This document shows, piece by piece, positions 46,141-55,135 of a stretch of DNA of 64,000 nucleotides; position 1 is the stretch's first letter, and each line of letters opens with the position of its first letter. Both the position numbers and the translations under genes were made by a program. The notes beneath the pieces were generated by a model that saw only the letters and a list, made by a program, of their open reading frames with translations, had not been told where the DNA came from and made no database searches. Origin of the DNA: Colius striatus. Taxonomy: Eukaryota > Chordata > Aves > Coliiformes > Coliidae. The stretch lies in contig NC_084774.1 in the NCBI RefSeq assembly GCF_028858725.1, positions 1,080,001 to 1,144,000 on the forward strand, given 5' to 3'.

Positions 46141-48025
46141 CCTTTCCACGTCCCATGCCAAGATTCCTCCAATTTTCAGGGATAAAAGTGAGGTCTGTCC
46201 CAAAAGAGAGCACCCCCTGACACAGAAAAGCTGACTCCTCAGCAGCACAGGAGCAGAGCTCCTGCCCCTCACAGCCAGCACACACCACAGCAGAAAAATG
46301 CACTTCATTGGGAGAGTGATTGCCTGAAGAATGGAGTGGCTTTGCTCAGAGGAGTCTGTCTTCTATTTTATGCACTGTGCTGTTTTTAAAAGGCTCTCCT
46401 TCAAAGCCCAGCAGCAGCTGCATCAGCCAGTTCCTGCTCTTAGCAGACAGGGGGGAGCTGCAGCTGCTGCACTTTGGGCTCTGCCTGGGCATCTCCCTGG
46501 CTGCCCTCCTGGCCAACGGCCTCGGCATCAGCGCCGTAGCCTGTGACCATTCCCTCCACACTCCCAGCACAGAGGCTGGGTCAGAGCGGAGACTCTGTGG
46601 GCAGGTCCTGTAGCTCTTGCAGAAGAAGGGAGCTGCAGGGTACTGTGGAGCTCATAAGCTGCATGTTTGACACCCTGGGCCAGGAGTCTGTCAATGTCTG
46701 AGAAAATGCTGGGCTTGGGGTGAACTTTGCTCATGAGAATCTCATTCTACTACCAAAACACAGCTCCATCCCAAAGCCACCCACCTCCCAGGTGCCACCA
46801 GCCCTCACTGAGCGTGTGCTCTGCATTCTCCTTACCCTACAGCTTGGTAAGCAAAGCCAGAGCATTTCCCAGCACTCCTGATGAAGGTCTGTGTGCCCAG
46901 AGTCACTCCAGCCCCACCTGGGAGGGAAAAGGACTCTGCAAAGGGCTTAAGAAAGGGGGCTGTTGGGGAAGACACCCTCGTGAATCAGTCAGGGAAGGTT
47001 CCAGCTCAGGCTGCCTCTGACTCGTGGGAGCAGCTGACGGCTGCACCTCTCTGCCCCTAGAGGGACGCCTCTGGCTCAGAGCTGGTTGTGCCAAGGGCTG
47101 GCTGGGGAAGCTCAGCCGGGGACAAAGAGCCAGGAGGCTGCTGGCTCACTGCTGGAACCAGACACAAGGGAAAACACCCAAAAGCTCCTGTAGGTTGCAG
47201 TCAGAACAGTTTAATGGAACAACAACAAGGAACAAGGGAAGGAGAAACAGTTCTAACAATGCACAAGGGGATGTACAATAGGGATGGTGAGTGATGCTGT
47301 TGCTCATCAGCTGGGACCCAACACAACTGCACACATGTGCTGCACCCATTCCTACATCCTTCTAGAACATAACCTTTTGCCAGCAGAAACGAGCACAGTG
47401 TTTGTTGTCCAGACACAGGTGCTGGAACCTCCTGCCAATCAGGCTCAGCGCTCTGTTCACTTGATGGGAGAGGCCTGGAAGACAAAAATCCCACCCAAGG
47501 TCAGCAGCACAGGTAGGCTGAGGACACCTCCAGCCCTGCCATGGGAAGGAATCCAGCTGCCAGAAGCCTCCTGCGCTGCTTCAATCAGTTCAGTTGGAGC
47601 AGATTGACCCTGAGATCCAAGCACCGTGATCCAAGCTCAGAGCCCCAGGCCCCACTTGGAATGGCTTTGGCCTCCAGCAGGGACCCAATTGGCTGGCAGA
47701 TACTTCTCAGCCCCAAATGATCCAACATCTTTCTAGTTTAGGATGCTGAAAAGCATCCCCTATCTGCTGCTTCAAGCCCAAAGGGATCTTGCAAAAGGGG
47801 CTGGTTCAGCTCCAGCAGCCAAAGCTGCTCAAATGCATTCCCAGCCCTACAAAGGGGCTGCACGTGCCCAGGCCCTGGCCCTGGCCACTTGCCACATCCC
47901 TCAGCTGGAACAGCCCTGAGCAGAACACTTGGCTAAAAGCCGTGGCCTTGCCAAGCCACTGAATCCATTTCTAGTCTAATTCAAGGCCCTCAAGCTACAT
48001 CCTAGACCCTGAACATTCCTCTTAC
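46141..48025. other. AKAP1-like 3' region or flank; no exon secured
   Basis: The tudor-domain exons expected downstream of the AKAP1 KH domain are not recognised. A plus-strand ORF around 46449-46613 has one hydrophobic stretch (LHFGLCLGISLAALLANGL) after a possible acceptor ctcttagcag; I could not assign it. Confidence 0.35.
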
Positions 48026-49993
48026 CTTTGATTTGACAGATTTCATAGTCATCGAAATCAGGGAGCGCTGAGAGAGAAATTGTGGCCCCAGACTCTCTCC
48101 TCAAGCTGTTAATAACCTGGCCCTGTTTGCCAATCAATTGTGTGACTGTATCCTTGATGAGAGACAAGAAAGCAAGAGTCAAGGAGAGAAATGTAGATCA
48201 AACCCCACTGTGCCCTGGGGCTTCTTTTGCCCATCTTCCTGGTTCCTGCAGCTCATTTGCAGGGTGGGTTTGGACAGGCAGCGGGAACGTGACCCTCCTG
48301 CACAGGGGAAAGCACCACAACTCATCCCCTGCTCTCAGGGACTGTGAACCCTCAAAGCCTTCTGAAGGCTTTCAAAGCATCACCCTGACAGATCAAGGTG
48401 GAAAGTGATGGAGAAAAGAGACTCCAGCAACCATCCCAGGATGTAGCCCTAACTGCTAAACGCTGAAACCCTTGTTGGCTGGCTCTGTATCTCCCTGGGG
48501 TGGCCCTGAGATGGAAGAAGCAGGAGATGGCTGTGTAGGGCAGGGCAGGAGGCACGAGCAGGACAGTGGCTGCTTACCTTTGGCACCTCTATTTCCCACA
48601 CAAGGATATTGGACTGCCGGGACTTTTTCTTTCGGCGTCGGTTCTGGCGACTCACTGTCTGCCCCTCGAGACCGTCTGTGTCCTCCAAGTCCACGTTAGT
48701 CGCACTGAAACCTGCCAGAAAGGCACCATGTCAGCATTCAGACAGCCCACCCAACGCAGCTCCCACACACCAGCCCAGGAGAAGAGATCCTTTTGCAGAG
48801 AGATGCCACTGAGCACTTGCTCCGCATTCTGTTGGGATGCTCCTGCCTCAGGTTCCCCAGGACGTCAGAAAGGGTCAAGTCCCATCACACAGAGCCCACT
48901 GAAAGCTTCCCTTGGTGCCTGGGGACCACCCAGCCCAGCTCTGGGAATGCCACCACAGGAGGCCCGAGTCGAGCAGCAGCCCTTCACACACAGCGAGCCC
49001 TTCCCCAGCACACACCATCTAGGATCTGGAAGCCAAGAGCCAAAGAGCCCAACGGGGCCGAGCAGCCCTTACCTGGCGCGGGCTCCACTTCGCTGCCCGC
49101 CGGCATCCAGCCGCCAGCAAACCTCCTGGCAGCCGTGTGCTGAGCGGCGGGGAAGGGGCTGCGTGTGCCACAGCCGGCAACGGCCCCGCTCGCAGCCCGG
49201 GGCTCTGCCTGCGGGGATGACGGCATCGCAGCAGCGCTCTGGGCACGGCTCGGCTCCGGCGGGGTCCCGCACACGCTGCTGGCGCTGCCGGCGCTGCTGC
49301 CGGCCGCGGGGCTGGGTTGGCAGCTCAGCCTCAGCCCTGCCTGGGACACTGTGCTGTCAGGAAGCGGGAGGGCACAACAGCCAGCAGGGACGGCAGCTGC
49401 TGCTTCGGGCCGGGATTCCTCCTCTAGCCCTCGTTCCTCCTGCGCTTCCTCAGCGCCTGTGGCCGCTTCCCCGGGAGCGCTCTGGGCACTGCTCGGCTCC
49501 TGTCCGGCTCCTGGCGCTGCCAGCGCTGCTGCCGGCCGCTGCTCTGCGTCGGCGCCTGAGCCTGAGCCCTGTGCAGGGCTGGCTGCAGCGCTGCCGGGAC
49601 ACTCTGTGCTCTGCACGGGGACAGAAACAGCAGAGGGGACGCCGCTCTCCTCCGCACATCCTCCTGTCTCTGCTTCTGCCGTGTCACCCTCAGCACTGCT
49701 GGGCTCAGCTGTTGCTGCTGACGCATCCCGAAGGTCGGTCTCTGGGCATTGCTCTGCTGATGACACAGGCAGCTCCTGAAGGACACAGGCTTCCCCTTGG
49801 GGCCAGCACTCTTCCTCTGTCCCTTCTCTCTGCTGCGCTTCCTCAGCAGCTGCTGCCGCTTCAGCACCATCTCTGGCCTGCTCTCTGCGGTAGGAGTAGA
49901 GCCACCAGCAGCCCAGCAGTGCCAGCGCTCCAGGCACAACGTAGGGGATCACGCTGGCGAAGCGAAGAGCCATTGCACAGAGCTCAGCAGGAT
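48026..49993 (-). CDS. AKAP1-like mitochondrial anchor protein, N-terminus and KH domain
   Basis: Minus-strand exons 49073-49993 (ATG at 49971-49973), 48578-48711 and 48026-48152, all with AG/GT borders and agreeing phases. The start MALRFASVIPYVVPGALALL, then GCWWLYSYRR, is the AKAP1 pattern: a hydrophobic outer-mitochondrial-membrane anchor followed by a basic cluster. About 260 residues of alanine-, glutamate- and proline-rich linker follow. Exon 2 ends SNILVWEIEVPK and exon 3 begins DTVTQLIGKQGQVINSLRRE, equivalent to AKAP1's WEIEVPK-HLVGRLIGKQG KH domain, with GxxG as GKQG. AKAP1 tethers PKA and mRNAs to mitochondria. The amphipathic PKA-binding helix is not obvious in the shortened linker, and tudor exons are not found. 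Frames are open in all three exons. Confidence 0.82.
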
Positions 49994-50024
49994 CTAGCAG
50001 GAGACACAGACAGCATGGTCAAGT

Positions 50025-50595
50025 ACTCCCAGGGAAGGGAACAGGCATTGCTTGAGCTATTGCTCTGTGCTCTAAACCCTCATGTTGGGGCCCAAAGCAT
50101 TCCTTTTAGCTTCCACAGCCTCATTTTGAGGCCAACAGAAGAATTAGCAGAGAGGTCTCCTCTCCCTGCTCAGTTTGAATGGTCCATTAATAAATCAAAG
50201 CTTTTCTCCCCACGCTGAGTCTGTTTTGCCCCAGACACTAATTGCTGAGGGATCTCCCTGTCCTTACCTTGCCACACAAACCTCTTGTTTTATTTCTCTC
50301 TCCCCTGTCCAGCTGAGGAGGGGGAGGGATAGAGCGACTTGGTGGGCACCTGGCACCAGCCAGGGCTGAACCACCACACCAAAACCACAAGCTGCAGCCA
50401 AGCTGTAGTCCCAGGCAAGGGAACAGGAATAGCTTGAGCTATTGCTAGGAGCAAGTTTCTGGCTGCTCGTAACATTCACAGCTCTGCTCTACCAGCTCTG
50501 TTCTCTAAACCCTCATGTTTGGGCCCAAATCATTCCTTTTAGCTTCCAAAACCTCATCTTGGGGCCAACAGAAGAATCACCAGACAGCAACACTA
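50025..50595 (+). repeat. Tandem duplication in the AKAP1-like first intron
   Basis: Two copies (about 50025-50160 and 50405-50590) share gggaacagg.at.gcttgagc, ctctaaaccctcatgtt, and cattccttttagcttcca, roughly 380-400 bp apart. Confidence 0.75.
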
Positions 50596-50726
50596 CCCAT
50601 AGCCTTGGCCAGGCTCTGGAGGTGGAAGAGCTCAGCATGGAAATGGACTGGGAGGTGCAGAGCAGCCTCTCCTGTCAGCCCTGTCTACATTCTCTTCCCT
50701 GTCCTGAGAGTTTAGGGCATCCTTAC

Positions 50727-50845
50727 CTTTGGAAGAGGATGGAAGTGGAGGAGAAGTGGGTAGCAAATGAGAAATGGCTGGAAGCAATCAGGAAGGCAAG
50801 TAGCCAAAGAAGGAGCTGAGTCCTCCCGAGGGCAGCTCAGCCCAA
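50727..50845 (-). other. Predicted 5' UTR exon of AKAP1-like gene
   Basis: A consensus donor (CCAAAG|gtaagg, GT at 50726-50725) lies about 120 bp downstream of the TATA-type promoter, and a matching acceptor (tgtctcctgctag) sits at 49994, 20 bases before the ATG. The start near 50845 is inferred from TATA spacing. Confidence 0.5.
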
Positions 50846-50870
50846 CTGGCTCTGGCTGTCCCCTGGGAGG

Positions 50871-50940
50871 CTTTATAGTCCCTGGCCAGGTGAGGTCACA
50901 AACGCCGGGTGGGGTCTGGAACAGCCCCTGTGTGACATCA
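50871..50940 (-). promoter_or_regulatory. TATA plus CRE-like promoter, minus strand
   Basis: Reading minus: TGATGTCA (50940-50933), then TGTGACCTCA (50900-50891), then ACTATAAAG (50879-50871). This order and spacing suits a TATA promoter driving the AKAP1-like gene, with transcription starting near 50845. Prediction only. Confidence 0.5.
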
Positions 50941-51105
50941 GCAGCGCCCAATGTTCTCTGTCTCCCTTGGTGACGGCCACAGCGCTGCCCCTGCCCTGGG
51001 ATGGCCTCTGGAATCACTACTGGCCATAACTTAGAACTTCTGCTAGAGGCACAGCATTGTTCACACTGCCAGGATGCACCTACCCTAACCCTACCCCAGC
51101 ACTTT

Positions 51106-52064
51106 AAGATCTCCCTCCCCCAGCCCTCCTTTCTTCCCAGGCCCAGCTCACTGCTCCCCAGATCTCCCCCCTCAGTGGCTCAGGGGAGCAGGGAATGGGG
51201 GATGTGGTCAGTCTCTCACAGATGGGCTCTGCTGCTTCTCTCTGCTCAGATGAGGACGACTCCTGGCATCCTTCCCCTGCTCCAACACAGGGTCCCTGTC
51301 CCGGGACACAGTCCTGAATGAACTTCTCTGGGGTGGATTGTTCCCAGTAGCTGCTGCTTCTGCCCATACCGGGTCCCTCTCATGGGACACAGACCTTGGT
51401 GAATGTCTCTGCTGTTGGTTCTTCGCCACGGCTTCAGTTTCTGCAGTTACAGGGTCCCTCTCTCGGGACAAGGCCTCTTCTGGGCATAGTTTTAATGAGC
51501 TGCTTTGTCGTGGGTTCCTCCCCACAGTTACAGCTCCTGTGGATATTGGGTCCCTTCCTCGGGACACGGCCTCCTCCGGCCACAGTCACTGTCCCTGGAA
51601 GTGAATCGCTGCCCCTGGTCCGGGGCCAGCTTCAGCAAAATGAGTCTCTGCCCCTGATACGGGCTCATTATCAAAATGAGTCTCTACTGCTGATGTGGGG
51701 TCTTTAAAGAAATGAAAACAAACCTCAGCTTCACCAGGTCTCTCCATAGAATGCAGGGGAGTCTCTGCTCCAGCACACCTCCTCCTCTCTTTCCCAACTG
51801 ACCTTGGAGCCCACATGGTTGTTCCTCTCACTGTTCCTACTTCTTGCACCACCACCAGCCAGAAGAAGGAGAAAAGGGCAGAAGAAGGAAGAAGATGGAG
51901 GAAGAAACCTCCTCTTCCAGCTGCTTCTTAAAAAGTGATGGTGGAGGCGTCTCATTGGCTCAGCCCCAGCAGTGGGTCTGGCTCAAAGCTGGGGAGAGTT
52001 CCAGGAGCCATCTTTACAGCCCCTTCCCCCTCACCAGAAAAGACTGTCATGTCAAACCATGACA
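51106..52064 (-). mobile_element. Solo LTR of a bird ERV, truncated
   Basis: On the minus strand starts TGTCATGGTTTGACATGAC at 52064. Includes an attggctcagccccagcagt box, the glutamate-rich-coding stretch shared with 61.4 kb, short tandem words around ggggcagagactcattttg, and four ~90-bp units (51285-51600) each opening with gtgtcccgggacagggaccc or a variant. Matches 60930-61620, but stops at tttaagatctccctccccc and so lacks the R/U5 end. Confidence 0.75.
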
Positions 52065-52735
52065 CCTGCTCAGCCTTTCTGCTGTGTTCCACTAAAGACA
52101 GTGTTTCCATCAAGCCAGCATGATGAGAAAGCTGTGAGCTAGTACCCCAGAGCTTCTTTCTAGATGATGTGCATCTTACCTAGGAAGTTTTTGGTTGAGA
52201 AATAAGGTTTAGCAAATTCTTGCCATAAAAGTCATTGGAGGATGTGTTTATTTACACAGCCACAGCAAGTGGGCTGGTCTTTAAAGGAAAGCAACACTGC
52301 AGGAGCTGTACCTGCTATGGCTCAGCCTGGTATGCTGCAGGTTTGGTGGGAGGTAAGAGAAACCAAAACATGAACCAGTTGATGCTGAACATACTGCAGA
52401 CTCATCTGGGAGAGAAGATTTAGTGGCTTGTTATCACCAGATTGAACATGAAGTGTTTTACAAATGACCTAACCAAAAAGAGAACATGCCTAGTTCTTGG
52501 CCAGGTGTGAAATCCACTTGACCAGGCCCAGACCACTGTTTGTGGAGCTCTGTGAAATCAGTGACAGCCTCATGTTTGCAGCTGCAATGCTGTGTGTGTA
52601 CTCCACAGCAACACACAGAGTCACAGAAAGAATGCACGTGAAATAAGGGAATCTGTCAGTAGCTGAGCTGATGCTCTTCACATAGAAAGGAATTCTCACA
52701 TTCACTTGAACGGCAACAGTCACCTGGCAATGATG
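52065..52735. other. No gene recognised
   Basis: Nothing supported; composition is ordinary. Confidence 0.4.
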
Positions 52736-52832
52736 ATGTCACAGTGTCATCACCTGGCAATGAATGTGTCCCCTAACAGCAGTGATGTCAGCTGAGAATG
52801 ATGACACCACAGTGCCCAGGAGAGTATAAAAG
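52736..52832 (+). promoter_or_regulatory. TATA plus CRE-like promoter candidate, plus strand
   Basis: Three TGATGTCA/TGACACCA-type words (around 52733-52741, 52783-52790 and 52800-52807) precede gagTATAAAAGG (TATAAA 52825-52830). This would start transcription near 52855 on the plus strand, away from the AKAP1-like promoter. No convincing coding exon follows: the first ATG (about 52896) opens only some 30 codons. Confidence 0.4.
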
Positions 52833-53299
52833 GTGAGTCCTCCCAGGTCCTGCTGCCAGATCTGGCCCAGGCAGCCACCTGAGAGGAAGCTCTTGATGGG
52901 GTTGAGGGAGGAAGGCAAGCCAGTGGCTGGAGGTTCTCCTCTGCAGCAGCAACTCCTGGCTAGGCCATTTTCAAAGCTCATCTGAGGGACAAGAAATCTT
53001 CTTCAGCTGCAAGGCAGGAGCCAGAACACAGGACTGCCCTCTGGAGGGGCACTGCAAAGCTCACCATCCTCATCCCCTGTGGAGCGAGGGGCAGCAGCCG
53101 TAAGCAACAGAGGTCCCGATGGTTTGGAGCACCCACTGTGGGTCTTGTCCCCACGGTTGATCAGGCCTGGGGCATTTGGCCACTCTGGGAAGCCCCAGAG
53201 ATGGCTGCAGCTTGAGGGAGAAGAGGGCTTGTGCATCTCGTGGGAGGCATGAGCAGCCCGTGGGACCAGGAGGCAGGTCTGCTCACATGCTCAGGGAGT

Positions 53300-53760
53300 A
53301 GCCGATCGCCAGCACTGGGGTCAGGAAGGAATTTTCCCCTGGGGCAGATTGGCACAGGTCCCCAGGGGTTTTTTGCCTTCCTCTGCAGCATTGAGCATGA
53401 CTGCTTAAGTGTCAGGGCTCCTTTGGTCCATTTGGGCTGGGCTACTGCCCGCTGTCATGCACCACCAAGGTGGCCTCTCGTGCCCTCCAGCTGACAGGAG
53501 GAAGGCTTTTTTCCCCAAGGTGGACTAGCAAGTGTCCCTGGGGTTTTTTTGCCTTCCTCTGCAGCACTGAGCAGAGTCTTTAGTTCCCTGGAGCCATTGT
53601 TTGGCAAGTACCTGCAGCTGCTTCTCCACAACAGTGGCCCTGGTGCTCACATCCAGGGGGAAGAAGCTTTCTACACACTTCTTGTGGGCCATCCTCAGGG
53701 CTTGCTTCTCATCTGCTGTGGCATTGAGCACAGCCCCTTGACAGGGTTTCTCTGGTCCAT
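53300..53760 (+). repeat. Diverged tandem units with ttttttgccttcctctgcag
   Basis: Two or three units of about 180 bp share an aaggaattttcccc / aaggcttttttcccc word, gtcccTggggttttttgcc, and tcctctgcagcattgagca. Probably pieces of an old interspersed repeat or a local duplication. Confidence 0.55.
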
Positions 53761-54202
53761 TTTGGTCTCTTGCACCTCCAGCCTCTTCTCCATTTCTGCA
53801 CTTTCTGGCCTCCACGCTAAAATCATCTGCAGCAAAACTGTGTGCTGGGCAGTTTTCTCTCTTCTCTGTCAAACCTCCTCATTGCTTTTGGATGGGGATG
53901 GTCTCTCAGCCATGCTGGAAGCCTTCATGTTCCAGGGGCATATGCTGGTGTTGCTCTCAGCTTCAGATGCTTTGGGCCCAAGACTTACTGGGCTGAGTCT
54001 TGCTGGAGAGCTCCCATGCTTGCTGCTGGCAGGGGAGCAGGCTGCAAAGGGAAGCAAGCCCAGCTGGATCTTCCATTCAGAGCTTGCCCACCTGTTTGGT
54101 GGCATGCAGCACCTTGCAGCCTGGCATAACTGTGTCTGCTCTGAGTTCCACCACTCCCTTTCCCATCCTGGGCTCTTACCAAGCTTCTTTGGCTGTGGTT
54201 GA
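53549..54202 (+). CDS. Unassigned ORF, doubtful
   Basis: Open for 217 codons on the plus strand with no domain I recognise. It starts inside the repeat described at 53300-53760 and a minus-strand ORF of 115 codons overlaps it (53525-53872). Composition (Leu, Ser, Cys, His rich) is not convincing. Listed because of its length only. Confidence 0.12.
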   Translation: MPSSAALSRVFSSLEPLFGKYLQLLLHNSGPGAHIQGEEAFYTLLVGHPQGLLLICCGIEHSPLTGFLWSILVSCTSSLFSISALSGLHAKIICSKTVCWAVFSLLCQTSSLLLDGDGLSAMLEAFMFQGHMLVLLSASDALGPRLTGLSLAGELPCLLLAGEQAAKGSKPSWIFHSELAHLFGGMQHLAAWHNCVCSEFHHSLSHPGLLPSFFGCG

Positions 54203-54797
54203 GGTCCTGCCCGGTGGCAGAGACCACATGGCATGAGTCAGCAGCTGGGAGGAATGTGCCTCAACCAGGAGATGAGATCTGAGCGTATCCCTGCTTTCTC
54301 TTTTGCTTTGGAATATTCCTTGGTCACTGTCATCCGACTTTCACCATCTGGAATGCACCAAGCCAAAGCAGCTCTGCTAGCAATGTGCATACCCACCTGC
54401 ATGGCAGCTCTCCTCATCTGCTTGTGCTGCTTAGGGACAGAAAAGACGTGAAGGAAGAGTTTTTGGCGTCTCTTTCATTGCATCTGACCTGTGAGAAATG
54501 GGATGAAGAAACATGGTGTTGATTGGAGAGAGCTGGGCTTCCTCCCCAGAAAAACTGACCATCAATGCAGTTCGTTGGAGTCTATTAACTGACAACCTCC
54601 ATCCCTTTGGTTCGGGAGTCATTGTTGAAGCCTGGCTTGATGGTGGGTCTGGAACAATGACAGGATCTTCAGCCAAGCACCCAGGGAAGGAAAATGTACT
54701 GTGTGAGGAGGATTTGTTCTGTGAGTGAAGTGCCTCATCACCCACACACTCTTCTCATCAGTTTTTGCCTGTTTAAAAAGCTCAGGCTGGGATAAAA

Positions 54798-55135
54798 GTT
54801 GAGCATTTCACGTACCAGATTTCTCTGGCACTGCTGATCCTTCCCATTGGCACCATTTCCTTTCCATACCATGGACTTACACTAGGTAACTATCTCATTG
54901 GTTTAGTCCCAGCTATATTCCAGCTGTAAGTTTGTAGTGGATGGGGATTTTTGCCCTTCCTTTGGTGCTCAGTTGAGCATTTAAGAAGGTACGAGATTTC
55001 TCTGGCACAGCTGATCCTTTCTTTCCATGTACCATGGATTTATGCTGGGTAAGTATTGTATGAGTTGAGTTGCAGGTATTTTCTAGCCACAGGTTTGTAG
55101 TGGATGTGGGGACTTTTGTCCAGGTGCTCCCTGGA
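54798..55135 (+). repeat. Direct tandem duplication, period about 174 bp
   Basis: Two copies share gttgagcattt, agatttctctggcac.gctga, accatgga.tta, and gtttgtagtggatg. The copies are perhaps 75-80 percent alike by eye. Confidence 0.75.
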
